DNA of 64,000 nucleotides from Turritopsis dohrnii (lineage: Eukaryota > Cnidaria > Hydrozoa > Anthoathecata > Oceaniidae). A model generated the notes under the pieces. That model worked only from the letters and a program-made list of their open reading frames with translations, searched no databases and was not told the origin of the DNA. The translations under genes were made by a program, and so were the position numbers. Numbering within the stretch: the first letter of the stretch is position 1; every line of letters starts with the position of its first letter. The DNA is taken from positions 248,001 to 312,000 of the forward strand of contig BQMF02000118.1 in assembly GCA_027922465.2 (NCBI GenBank), given 5' to 3'. Shown here piece after piece: positions 28,595 through 39,392 of this stretch.

Positions 28595-29968
28595 GTAATC
28601 CTTCCAAAATGCTCATCAGAGTATGTGTGACTTCAATGAAAATGCTGCATCAAAACATTATCAACAGATCCATAGCCAGCTCATAAGTTCACAAGATAAA
28701 AAACTTGATTAGTCTGTTAATCTGAATCATCAAATATTCTTCCTTTTTGTTTATCAAAGAAATTCATTAAAAATAATTTCAATCTGAAGACCATTTACTT
28801 TTCAACATCATATTGATCCTGTAATGGCAATCGTTGATTTTTCAGTCAAATTAGATTGATAAATTGATATGTTATTAATCTATAAGTGTGGCCATGACTT
28901 GCACTGTTATTTCTTCAAGTTTTATAATTGTTATTTTTATTTGGTTCTATTGTATATACAGTCGCTTTTGACATATCTTCTTTTCAACTGCACATAGTCT
29001 TATGACTCAAACTCTAACTAAGGAAGGCAAAAAAAATTCGATTTCGGTTTCATCTCCTCCATAATTTTTCTTATTATGTACAGTTGTCACTCTACCGAGT
29101 GGAGCAAAAAAGATAATTATGTCATGTATTTTGACAAAGAAAATTTGATATGCATTTGTACAGTAATGAACTCAATTTGTTCTGCATAATTCGATTTAAG
29201 TTTATAAAAATGTTGTGTATCATTTATTATTGGGTAGCACTGTAAAAAGTCGTTTGGAATGTTTTCTATCGAAAGAAGACTTTAAAGCATATGTAATGAT
29301 AAACATTCATATTTGCTTACTTGTTTCAGACTATTTCAAACGAAATCCGTAAAGTGTTTCATGTGCAAATTAAACAATTACCGAATGTGAATTATCATAT
29401 TGTGGATGTAACACACAAGAGTTTAAGTCGCTATGGCAATAGTAATACATCATCCAATGAACCTGCTTGATCAGAAATGCCTTTATTCTGTTTGTGGTGT
29501 TTAGATATATGTTCAATAATCATGAGAGTATGACACGATTGTGATAACTGTGAATCGATTAGCCAACTTTTAGGGAGCATAGATTGTAAACTGTTCATCG
29601 AGTTGCTAAAGGTGATTTCACAACTACCGTATTTCCTCTAATAAGTACCCGAGCGCTTATTGCGACGGGTGGGCGTTAGGGTGGGTGTTAAGAAGGAGAA
29701 ATACGTTAACTAACGACCCATTGCACACATTTCAAACTGGCAATAGTTGAACTGCTAAAACATCTTTAATTTTTTCATTACTATGTATTTGTTCCCCTTC
29801 GAAGTAAAGTTGGAGTTGTTTTTGTATTTCATATAAAAACTTCAATAGCCATCAGTTAGTCACCAACTTATAAGGAGGCTGTGTTCATTCTTACTCTTTA
29901 TCAATGTTGCCCATGTGACAATAAGATGGCTTACTAATGACATTTTCATGTAGAATAAATTGAACAAA
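28595..29968. other. Intergenic between AKR copies 1 and 2
   Basis: No gene seen. AT-rich. The last 400 bases resemble the sequence just before AKR copy 3 (32100-32404) in patches, including the small foldback at 29628, so this is part of the duplicated unit. Confidence 0.5.
29628..29705. repeat. 78-bp foldback starting CGTATTTCC and ending GAAATACG
   Basis: The termini CGTATTTCCTCTAATAAG and the inverse of the right end (CGTATTTCTCCTTCTTAA) pair imperfectly. The core CGAGCGCTTATTGCGACGGG is itself partly palindromic. Its start matches the TATTTCCTCTAATAA family ends at 16810 and 47237, and a degenerate copy lies at the equivalent place before AKR copy 3 (32207). Confidence 0.55.
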
Positions 29969-31773
29969 ATGTCAGTCAATAACATTTCTTATAAAATAAA
30001 ATTGGCAAGTGGTATTGCAATGCCCTTGTTTGGTTTGGGATGTTGGAAAATGACATCGGGGTATGATGCGGAAAGCTCTGTCCTGCATGCCCTTCGATGT
30101 GGCTATCAACTGATCGATACTGCTGCTATATATGATAACGAAGAGTCAGTTGGAAAAGCTTTAAGGGAAAGTGGATTAAAAAGAGATGATTATTTCGTTG
30201 TGACCAAACTTTCCCCTGATATGCACGGGTATGAAGAAGCAAAAGTGGGTTTAAAGACGAGCTTGCAAAAACTTGGTCTGGATTATGTCGACTTGTTTCT
30301 GATTCACAACCCAAGAAATGGTAAAAATATCGAGTCGTGGAAGGCATTGTGTGAATTGAAGAAGGAAGGATTGACCAAAAGTATTGGAGTGTCAAATTAC
30401 AATGTGCAGCATTTGGAAGGATTATTGGCATCGGGTTTAGAAGTCCCTGAAGTAAACCAAATAGAGTTTCACCCATGGTATCAACAGGTATATTAATTCC
30501 CTTTCAGACTGTTGCAGGTTGTGTTTTTTAAATTAACGTCGAGACTAATTTTTGGTGCCCATTGTCCACGGGTTTAATTCTCATTCAATCCATTGTTTTA
30601 GCATTGATTGAAAAGTATATTAAATACAATACTCTCATTACTTCACTCACGATATATTTTTATTCATCAAAGTGTATTTGAAGTTATCGAAAGTGTTCTG
30701 CAGTAAAAGTGAGATCATTATAGATTTGTTGAATGTTTTGGTGCGAGATGAAATTGTTAAATGTAACATTGGCTTCTTTTATATGTTTCCATCCAACGTT
30801 TGACCAAAAATCTATGAAAAACAACATGGTTACAAGTATTGGGGTCATCATAATACTTGTATCCATTTCTTTTAGGATGTGAAAGCAGGTGAAGTTTGGA
30901 TGAGTTTGATGAAGTTTCAGACTCAAATTCATCCAACGTATTAACCAACATTTCTTATCTAGAGACGGCAAAGACAAAGAAAACAGATCCAACATTTTGT
31001 CCATAACCAATAGGGATAACTGACGTTTTTTGGGGTCTGCCATACAGGCGACGGGATGACGAAAATTTGGGCCTAATGTTTTTGGGGGACCGGTCTGTAA
31101 CGTCATCAAAACCTTTGATCGACGATATCTCTGTAACGGTTGGTCGTAGCGAAACGATCTCATACACTTTTTTGATCAGTTTTTCGAGCTCTACAACATG
31201 GGTACACTTTCTATTGCCAATTTCTAAATTTTATTTTTTGTGAACTTACACGACGCAGGCTGAACCTGGGCGGCGAGCGACGCCGCCTTGGTGGCTAGTA
31301 TTATATGAAATATCAAACCAATTTGTTAAGTCTTTCAAGAGAAACAGAGATTTCCAACTGCAGGAAGTACTAAGACATCTAAAGTTATTTTTCACCATCA
31401 TAATGATTCACCTTTTTCATTTTTTTTATTGTTTTAGAATGAAGCTTTGGAATATTGTTTGCAGAAAAACATAATTGTTATGGGATATTGTCCTTTAGCA
31501 CGTGGTCGTGTCTTTAAAGATGGATTGTATCCTCTCATCGACGAACTTAGTGACAAGCATAAGAAAAGTAAAGCCCAAATTGTTTTACGCTGGGCTCTCC
31601 AAAGAGGTGTTATCACTATCCCAAAGTCTTCAAATCCTGAACGAATCAAAGAAAACTCTCAGCTATATGATTTCGAACTTTCTGACGAAGACATGAATAA
31701 AATAAAAAGCCTTGATGAGGAAATGCATATATCATTATTTTCTTCTGTCATGCAAGAACCATGGAATGGCTGA
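29969..31773 (+). CDS. Aldo-keto reductase, copy 2
   Basis: Exons 29969-30487 and 31438-31773 (GT-AG, phase 0) encode 284 aa. The tetrad is intact: Asp and Tyr in IDTAAIYDNE, Lys in VVTKLS, His in FLIHNPRNGKN. The NADPH loop is IPKSSNPERIKEN. ATG 29969 follows a TAG acceptor-like site by 15 nt, exactly as in copy 3. Protein identity to copy 3 is about 94 percent by eye, and the second exon is nearly identical. The intron is 950 bp against 315 bp in copy 3, because of unrelated sequence at about 30540-31300. A cytosolic NADPH-dependent carbonyl reductase is expected; substrate unknown. Confidence 0.92.
30540..31300. other. Sequence unique to the AKR copy 2 intron, possible insertion
   Basis: The AKR2 and AKR3 introns align at their first 50 bases and again from ATTATATGAAATATCAAACC (31310 and 33118) to the acceptor; between these they are unrelated. 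The extra AKR2 segment is GC-richer near 31000-31290 and ends with a GGCGGCG-AGCGA-CGCCGCC hairpin (31269-31287). Minus-strand open frames there have no recognised domain. An unidentified mobile element is possible. Confidence 0.5.
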
Positions 31774-31970
31774 TGTGGTTGTATTGTCAGTTGATCTTAT
31801 CACAAAAAGATATTTAGATTTAGATTTTCATTTTTTAAGGTGTTGTATACACAAAAAGTCAGAAATGCATAGCCTATTAAAATCGCCCTACATGTCCAAA
31901 GGTAAATATTGATGTTGTAGTATATTGATTTGGTACGTCAATTTTATTGTTCTTTCGTATCTTTTTCTTT

Positions 31971-32107
31971 CAACTTTTTAATGTTTTTCACTTATATTCA
32001 ATTGGTTCATTGTTATTGATTAATGATAACCTGAAAGAACAGGATAAATAGTATGTTTAAGAGAAGCGTAAGTATTATCTTTAAAGGAAGGATATGTAGC
32101 ATTTTTA
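31971..32107 (+). repeat. Block duplicated downstream of AKR copies 2 and 3 (copy A)
   Basis: About 137 bp running from CAACTTTTTAATGTTTTTCA to GATATGTAGCATTTTTAAG. It is more than 95 percent identical to 34123-34261 and shows that the duplicated unit includes flanking non-coding DNA. Confidence 0.85.
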
Positions 32108-32404
32108 AGTTAAATGGGAAATGCCTTTGTTCTGGTGTTCAGATATATGTTCAACAATCCCTTTCATATTCATTGTCTGACACTACCAAGATGATTTTAC
32201 AAATACCATATTTCCTCTAATAAGTCCCTCTTTTATTATAAATTTATGTTTTTATTTTTTTATTTTTTATTACTTTGAAGTAAGATTGGAAAATAACTAA
32301 TTGGTCACTTACATATAACGAGGCTGTAGCCAAGTTATTAATGATGTATTGTGATGATAAGATGGCTTTCTAGTGACATTTTCATGTAGAATAAATTGAA
32401 CAAA

Positions 32405-33574
32405 ATGTCAGTCAACAACATTTCTCATAAAATAAAATTGGCGAGTGGTATTGCAATGCCCTTGTTTGGTTTGGGATGTTGGAAAATGACATCGGGGAAT
32501 GATGCGGAAAGCTCTGTCCTGCATGCCCTTCGATGTGGCTATCAACTGATCGATACTGCTGCTATGTATGATAACGAAGAGTCAGTTGGAAAAGCTTTAA
32601 GGGAAAGTGGATTAAAAAGAGATGATTATTTCGTTGTGACCAAACTTTCCCCTGATATGCACGGGTATGAAGAAGCAAAAGTGGGTTTTAGAACATCCTT
32701 AGAAAAACTTGGTTTAGATTACGTTGACTTGTTTCTGATTCATTCACCACTAAATGGTAAAAATATCGAGTCGTGGAAGGCAATGTGTGAACTGAAGAGG
32801 GACGGATTGACCAAAAGTATTGGAGTGTCAAATTACAATGTGCAACATTTGGAGGGGTTATTGGCATCGGGTTTGGAAGTTCCTGAAGTCAATCAAATAG
32901 AGTTCCATCCATGGTATCAACAGGTAAGTTAATTCCTTTTCAAACCGTTGCATTTTGTGTTTTTTAAATTAACGGAAGACATAATCTTTACCGCTATTAC
33001 ATCTTAAAGTGTCTTGCAAAGGATGTGCTTCTGGTATTCTTTCTTAAAATGATCATATTACTTTCTCTGTGAGCTTTAGGAACCCTTTTTCGAAGGTTAA
33101 TTCAGTTCTAAATCGATATTATATGAAATATCAAACCAATTTGTTAAGTCATGCAAGTGATTTCCAACTGCAGGACGTGCTAAGACATCTAAGTGATTTT
33201 TCACCATCATAATGATCCATCATCTTGTGCTGTTTTAGAATGAAGCTTTGGAATATTGTTTGCAGAAAAACATAGCTGTTATGGGATATTGTCCTTTAGC
33301 ACGTGGCCGTGTCTTTAAAGATGGATTGTATCCTCTCATCGACGAACTTAGTGAAAAGCATAAGAAAAGTAAAGCCCAAATTCTTTTACGTTGGGCTCTC
33401 CAAAAAGGTGTTATCACCATCCCAAAGTCTTCAAATCCTGAACGAATCAAAGAAAACTCTCAGCTATATGATTTCGAACTTTCTGACGAAGACATGAATA
33501 AAATAAAAAGCCTTGATGAGGAAATGCATATATCAGTGGCTTCTAATGTCATGCAAGAACCATGGAATGGCTGA
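32405..33574 (+). CDS. Aldo-keto reductase, copy 3
   Basis: Exons 32405-32923 and 33239-33574 (GT-AG, phase 0) encode 284 aa. Same fold and residues as copy 2: IDTAAMYDNE, VVTKLS, FLIHSPLNGKN, IPKSSNPERIKEN. Most differences from copy 2 lie around residues 90-130 and in the last 15 residues. The intron is short (315 bp) and shares its ends with that of copy 2. The start codon context, 15 nt after an acceptor-like TAG, is the same as in copy 2. Recent tandem duplication is clear; possible substrate specialisation is not visible because catalytic residues are the same. Confidence 0.92.
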
Positions 33575-34122
33575 TGTGGTTGTATTGTCAGGTGATCTTT
33601 TCACAAATAGATATTTTCGTTTTCATTTTTGAAGATGTTGTCCACACAAAAAGTCGGAAATGGTTAGCCTATTAAAATCGCTCTTACCTACATATTCAAA
33701 GGTCAATATTGATGTTATAGTAAGTTGTTTTAAGTTGCATTAAAGCATAGCCACTTGCATAAAGATTGATATTAATGTTATATGTAATGACGCTTTCAAG
33801 TTTCATAATATGGAATGTTTTTTAAAAATACGAAATGCAAATGTGGCCTGTTGCTTGATATAAAGTGAGCCTTCACAGAATGTAAAACATTTTTTTTTTC
33901 GTATTCTAGGTTCTTTCGTTCTATCAATTTTTATAGTCCTGGAGTGTCGTGTATGTTTCTATAGTATATTTTTTCATATCAGACATTTTGTTTTATCTGT
34001 TTTGTTTTTCAGTCAATTTATAATACATTACAATTCATTTGTGAAATAACTCTTTTTTTTCCCCTACACATCATAAAACTTTGATTTGATTTTGGTCACT
34101 GTGCTTTCGTATCGAATATTTT

Positions 34123-34261
34123 CAACTTTTTAAAGTTTTTCACTTATATTCAATTGGTTCATTGTTAGTGATTAATGATAACCTGAAAGAGAAGGATAAA
34201 TAGTATGTTTAAGAGAAGTGTAAGTATTATCTTTAAAGGAAGGATATGTAGCATTTTTAAG
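34123..34261 (+). repeat. Block duplicated downstream of AKR copies 2 and 3 (copy B)
   Basis: Partner of 31971-32107. It lies between AKR copy 3 and the truncated fourth copy, as expected if the array grew by unequal crossing-over. Confidence 0.85.
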
Positions 34262-34494
34262 GGCGATGTGGTAGTATGAAGTCAAGAAGTGATTCTTAAA
34301 AACATCCTACTTATGTGGCTTTTCCTGTTATGTCAAATACTGTGTTTCATAAGTGAAAATAACGTTCGTTGTCAATCCATCTGATAAGCCAGCTAAAAAA
34401 AACCAACAGTTTCATTCACTAAATTACGTCATTTTACTAATTTCAATGAAGTGAAGTGTTTTTAACTTCTCTTGATTTTGCTGAAATACCTGTT

Positions 34495-34733
34495 TCATCG
34501 ACGAACTTAGTGAAAAGCATAAGAAAAGTAAAGCCCAAATTCTTTTACGTTGGGCTCTCCAAAAAGGTGTTATCACCATCCCAAAGTCTTCAAATCCTGA
34601 ACGAATCAAAGAAAACTCTCAGCTATATGATTTCGAACTTTCTGACGAAGACATAAATAAAATAAAAAGCCTTGATGAGGAAATGCATATATCAGTGGCT
34701 TCTTCTGTCATGCAAAAACCATGGCATGGCTAG
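34495..34733 (+). pseudogene. Truncated aldo-keto reductase exon (copy 4)
   Basis: From TCATCGACGAACTTAGTG to the TAG at 34731 the sequence is almost identical to the last 240 bases of AKR copy 3 exon 2, with a few changes (for example ACATAAATAAA for ACATGAATAAA, giving Met to Ile; ATGGCATGGC for ATGGAATGGC, giving Asn to His). The first exon and the start of exon 2 are absent and the sequence upstream of 34495 is unrelated, so it cannot encode a barrel. Low divergence means the truncation is recent. Confidence 0.9.
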
Positions 34734-35780
34734 TAATTGAGATAGTGGAATTGGCATGGCAAGATGTAGGGTTTTTATGGTAAATAGCAGCAATAAAGAA
34801 AAATGAAATGAGATAAAATTTATTTTTTGACCATTGTGTTGCTTACACAATTTTTTCAGGATCAAAGGTATGATTAGTTTATGCTTAAATTTTTGGCAAT
34901 TAACAGCCTAATTATGCTTATAAAAAAGGCGTATTTCAGTTTCGGCTTAAATGATTACATACTATCCAATCTGTTACGTTTTTAATCGTAAAAATTTATA
35001 TGTAAGTGTTTTTAAAGAACTCTCAAAAGAACTGACTTAAAATTCCTTTATTTAACTGCCGAGTTGGCATACCCCTTTTAACGCTTGATTAATAGCTCCG
35101 ATGAAACAATTTAAGACCATCAAACGTTTCGGTGAAAAGCCTTATAATAATGTTTGGAAAAACAAGACCAATATTGTTTATTGTCATCATCAATGTTCAC
35201 TGTGTGTCACGAGCTCTTGAAATTTCGTCAGCCATTTTATTTTATTGGCGAAAGAGTCTGTATTTTCGCCTTAAATGGCAGAAATATCGCATCGGGGGGG
35301 GGATTGTTTGATAGACAACGAGTGCAACAGTCAGACGTAACGCCCTCTTACCGATTGTTTGGTGAAGGCGTTACGTTTAAATAAGCACAACACATGAGAT
35401 GACTTCTTTATATTTCCAAAATATTCAACTTTCTCAAGATTTTTTACTGATATAAAGGTTATTAAGACACATCAGCAATTATTCACTTAAGCGTCCTCAC
35501 CACTTTTTATTTTCATTTTCTCCAATCGTAAGCAACTTAGGTTAAACGTTTAATCCATTTTGAATTCGAAATGCTAAGATCACAAAAATTTGATTCTCTT
35601 CTCGCTAAATAGTTTTTGACATTTGGCTGGTTTGTGCAAGATAGTTTACCTTTCCTGAAATTCTGTTTGCACACAACGCCACATCGTGGCTGGTCCATCG
35701 TGTTTAGCCTCACTTTTGGAATTCATATTCTAACTATTCTCGTTATGAATAACAGAGACTACTATTATGTTAGAAAGTAA
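34734..35780. other. Intergenic, nothing recognised
   Basis: AT-rich sequence with a G9 run near 35295. Short open frames here are unsupported. Confidence 0.4.
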
Positions 35781-36025
35781 AGCCTGGTTCAGACCTGGCG
35801 ATTACAACGATTGAAATTCAGTGTGATCGTCTAATGTGGACACTTTTGTAATCGCCAAAATCGTTGTAAACGCCTGGCGATTACGACGATGAAATATGAA
35901 AAATTACTGATTGATTACTAATTGCTAATGAAATACTTGAGCCTGGTTCACACCTGGGGCGATTGGTAAGTGCGACGATTAATTTATTTTTAATCGTCGT
36001 AATCGCCAGGTGTGAGCCAGGCTCA
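35781..36025. mobile_element. Foldback/MITE with AGCCTGGTTCACACCTGG ends
   Basis: An inner hairpin at 35938-36025 begins TGAGCCTGGTTCACACCTGG and ends with its inverse; the arms continue through GCGATT and ACGATTAA, leaving a very small loop. A further copy of AGCCTGGTTCAGACCTGGCG starts at 35781, and CGCCTGGCGATTACGACGAT occurs at 35871. This suggests a nested or tandem pair of one MITE family. Confidence 0.8.
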
Positions 36026-36374
36026 ATGAAATCAGTGAACCAATGAATTACATGAAAACGAGGTTAGACATGAAAACTCCTCTACATATCAGCGTATAAA
36101 TAGAACATATGTCTGAAAGATTACAAGGTGCGAGGTAGTTAATGACTCATCGTTTAATACCATGTTTAGCTACCATAAAAACGTTGGGTTTAAATTTAAT
36201 TGGGGAAACCTCTGCCTCAGCGCTTTAGTCCTTATATCACGATCAAGTTTCCAATACCTTTCCTACATAGTCGAGAAAAAATAAAGAGGTATTTGTTGAG
36301 AACAAAATCACCTGACGAAATTGCAAAACTTTAGTTTTATGAACCTTGTCCCCAAAAAGTTCTTGTTGTAAGCG

Positions 36375-38426
36375 TCAATTCAACTCGTTTCGTTGTATCC
36401 GAGCGTATTTCATGTTCTTCATAAACAGTTGTTCACTATGCAGGGATTTACTGTTTTGTTCCGGTCGAAAGATCAAGATGTATGTTTTGTAGCCATACAT
36501 GAACAAGTAGTTGATGCTTGTAAGGAAAATGACGTTCAGGTAGATCAAATAATCTTTCGTCAAATGATCGGTGGAACTGTAATACAACAGAGCGTAGCAA
36601 CCGATGCCTATCGAGCTAATGAATGAAAGAAGGACAAGAAAATTGGTGTCCTTGTAATACGATGGTAAGCTGCGCGTGCGCACACCTTGTACTCCGCTGA
36701 ACACCAGTAGCAGAAAAACATAGGCCAGTTGCACCTGTATATGCCAATTCGTCGTGCATGTGTACTCGCGCAGGTTGTTGGACGTATCCCAAGACACATG
36801 CATCGTCGGGTGTTCTTGGATGTTTGTCAGAATCAATATAATGGTTGATACAGCTAAAGCAGTAAAGACGATTATGCAGTTAAGTGATTTTGTCAGAACT
36901 ACTTCAGACTTGCTCATTTTTATTTTTGATTGAAAAATGTGCAGAAATTTTTGTGTCTTAGCGAGCAAAATCGATGTTATAAATGTAAGTATTGAGCCAG
37001 CTGCTACTGGTCGGGTAATACATACGACGTCGGTAGGTTTTCCAATAAACAGACACGGTGTAGTGATGGCTGAAATTCCAATAACGACCAAATGCAAAAA
37101 CGCTGTATTTTTATCGGATGAACGAACAACAATCGTATCGCGATTTTTATAAAATGCCACAAACGAGAAAAAGGCGACTGTAAATTTCAAAACCGAAAGA
37201 GTCACGACAATCGCACCATACGTAGACTTCAGTTTGATGAAGGAATTCTGAAACGGGTCACGACATTTGGTCTTACGTTTATTTGCTTTGTACTTACAAT
37301 CTTTACACATCGCATCGCAGGGTATGCACGATGTGTTGCCATAGCCAACTTTTATGCTGTCGCCTTGACAACGATGACAAAACCATCCAAAATCTCTTTG
37401 TAATTTAACCTTGTTCACGTTCGTGTAACCATACATGAGGTGCGTGCCTGCACTACAGTTAGGTACTTGACAACCACGTGATATATTGTGGGGAATATGT
37501 GGGGGCATGACGCAATCCGAAATACTTGTATTCCTCGGATTCTCGCTGCAGAGAATGAAATTCCTGATTACAGTTGAATTTAGCCATAGCAAATCTGAGG
37601 ACGTTGTTTCACATTTTGTTGTGGCGTTTGAATTTTTACAATGCCAATTCCTTGAAAACGTTAGCTGTTTCCACTCTCCTAGTTCTTCGACTATCACCAA
37701 CCTTGAGTGAGGTTGGTATCCCTGCATGGAGTTAAGTATTCGCCACAGATTCGGTTCGTGTTCAACGATTACATGAAATATATTGTTGGTCTTCAATGAC
37801 AATGAAGCTTTTCGCACATGTTCTCGGTTGTTTATATTTATCCACATTTCTTCATAGCATAACATTTGCTTCTTTTGCATCAGACGCAGGAGGGTGTTGT
37901 TGAAACTAGAAGACATAGCTGGAACGACATCGCGAAACAAATGAAATACAACCATTGAATATTGGTGCACAGAGTTCAGATGGATGTAATATTCGGCCCC
38001 CAGTTCAAAATGGAACACATGGTTTGGATTTTCTAGCAATACAGAAGGGTAAATCGGCTCCTCGTTTATGCAGTAGTATGTAATATTCCATGGCGACACC
38101 AAATAGGCGACAAGTCGGGACAAATCGTACGGCAGCATTGAAATGATTGACTTGATATGAACTGGCGACAATAAAACATCCAACACGAGTTCAAGTAGCT
38201 GTCGTTCATCAGTAACTTCTACCATAAACATACCGTAATTCGATGGAAGTGCTTCGCTTAGAAAGTATGACCACTCCAGGTTCTCTAAACTGCATTTTTC
38301 TTCACATCTTAAAACCGATACGAGTACCAGTACATTTTTCTCGTAAGCGCTGGTATAATCCACCAACTGGTAGCAATGGCAACGAAGCTTCGTCAAGATT
38401 AGTAAGAGGGTGATTATACTCAACAT
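36375..38426 (-). CDS. Intronless class C G-protein-coupled receptor
   Basis: A single exon of 683 codons from ATG 38426 to TGA 36375. Order: signal peptide (about 1-19), an ectodomain of about 300 residues, a Cys-rich NCD3G-like linker (about 319-394, with CHRC, CIPCDAMCKDC and CRDPF), then a seven-helix 7tm_3 domain (about 400-655). The 7TM shows family hallmarks: CLFIGKPTDVVCITRP between helices 2 and 3, ILLAKTQKFL in helix 3, and YGYKTYILIFRPEQN at the end of helix 7, as in CaSR/mGluR/V2R-type receptors. The ectodomain is clearly shorter than the roughly 500-residue Venus flytrap of mGluR or CaSR, so ligand binding may be reduced or changed. Ligand unknown. Absence of introns suggests origin by retroposition or a lineage-specific intronless expansion. 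Confidence 0.9.
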   Translation of the reverse strand: MLSIITLLLILTKLRCHCYQLVDYTSAYEKNVLVLVSVLRCEEKCSLENLEWSYFLSEALPSNYGMFMVEVTDERQLLELVLDVLLSPVHIKSIISMLPYDLSRLVAYLVSPWNITYYCINEEPIYPSVLLENPNHVFHFELGAEYYIHLNSVHQYSMVVFHLFRDVVPAMSSSFNNTLLRLMQKKQMLCYEEMWININNREHVRKASLSLKTNNIFHVIVEHEPNLWRILNSMQGYQPHSRLVIVEELGEWKQLTFSRNWHCKNSNATTKCETTSSDLLWLNSTVIRNFILCSENPRNTSISDCVMPPHIPHNISRGCQVPNCSAGTHLMYGYTNVNKVKLQRDFGWFCHRCQGDSIKVGYGNTSCIPCDAMCKDCKYKANKRKTKCRDPFQNSFIKLKSTYGAIVVTLSVLKFTVAFFSFVAFYKNRDTIVVRSSDKNTAFLHLVVIGISAITTPCLFIGKPTDVVCITRPVAAGSILTFITSILLAKTQKFLHIFQSKIKMSKSEVVLTKSLNCIIVFTALAVSTIILILTNIQEHPTMHVSWDTSNNLREYTCTTNWHIQVQLAYVFLLLVFSGVQGVRTRSLPSYYKDTNFLVLLSFISSIGIGCYALLYYSSTDHLTKDYLIYLNVIFLTSINYLFMYGYKTYILIFRPEQNSKSLHSEQLFMKNMKYARIQRNELN

Positions 38427-39325
38427 TCTGAACTTTGCCTTTCACTTTCTTCAAATGCAACAAAACAAAATTTTTAGTATTGTCAGTGGTGAAAATAAGA
38501 TGGCTTCTCTAAACTTGAAGTTGAAAAAAATATATTTTGTTTTGCTTGTTCCTTACTTTTGTTTGCCCAACCAACCTCTTATCCAGTATTTCTTTTTTAT
38601 ATAACAAGGTGGCGAAGATATTAAAAAAGCAAGAAGTACGAGTACTAAGTACGAGGTTGCACAACACATCACTCTATTTTTTATTAATTTATTTGTTTGT
38701 CTAAAATGTTTATTTATAAAGGAAAAGGTTGGGTTGTGTATACTTTGTTAATCGATTCGAATTGAACTGACTATGGCTAATTTTCCAGTTCTGTTGTTAA
38801 CTAAAATCTGCAATGTTGCTTACAAAGTTTGACAGACATATTAAACCGAACCTAGTCAGCAGATTCTGGCTTATTTTTGCAAGTTGAAAAAGTGTCCTGG
38901 TACTTTTACTCTAAATTGTTCTGTCCAGCCCCGTGTTCATTGATAATTTGATAAAAATTATCCCAAATTGATTTTAAGTGAAGCATTTAACGCGTCAAAT
39001 GAGATAAGATTTGATGGCCGTCAAACGGGGTGGACCGAGATACTGGCGTATTTCCTTAGGGAGTACTTATTCCCTAGTAGGTAGGTACTCGGAGAATTAC
39101 TTATTACTTATTTCCTAGAGGTTACACAGGTTCGCGAGACTCGCTTATGCAGTTAAAAACTCTCCTTACCTTTTTGAAACAGTTTGAACCAAGAAGGTTG
39201 TAAAATTTGTAAACACCAACGAAACACATCCATCTACCATTATGTATTACCAACTTAATCGTAAAACATGAATTCAACTACTGCAACGTTTAATATGAGA
39301 ACTGCTACACGTTGTTTTATTATAT
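38427..39325. other. Intergenic; presumed GPCR promoter side, nothing recognised
   Basis: No gene is supported. The GPCR start codon lies 1 nt after an acceptor-like TTCAG on the minus strand, so a 5' leader could be spliced on. Confidence 0.35.
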
Positions 39326-39392
39326 AAGGAACACCTTTATAAGGAACACCTTTATAAGGAACACCTTTATAAGGAACACCTTTATAAGGAAC
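39326..39392 (+). repeat. 15-bp minisatellite, four copies
   Basis: AAGGAACACCTTTAT is repeated exactly four times from 39326 to 39385, with a partial fifth copy. Confidence 0.95.

Noticed and set aside
30126..30476. Minus-strand frame opposite AKR copy 2
   Set aside because: Antisense shadow of a well-supported reductase exon.
36393..37710. Plus-strand open frames within the GPCR region
   Set aside because: They are shadows of the 683-codon receptor frame on the other strand.
39048..39115. Further copy of the TATTTCC-terminus family (GCGTATTTCCTTAGGGAGTA)
   Set aside because: Only the first ten bases match; the rest is unrelated local repetition of ACTTATT and CCTAG.
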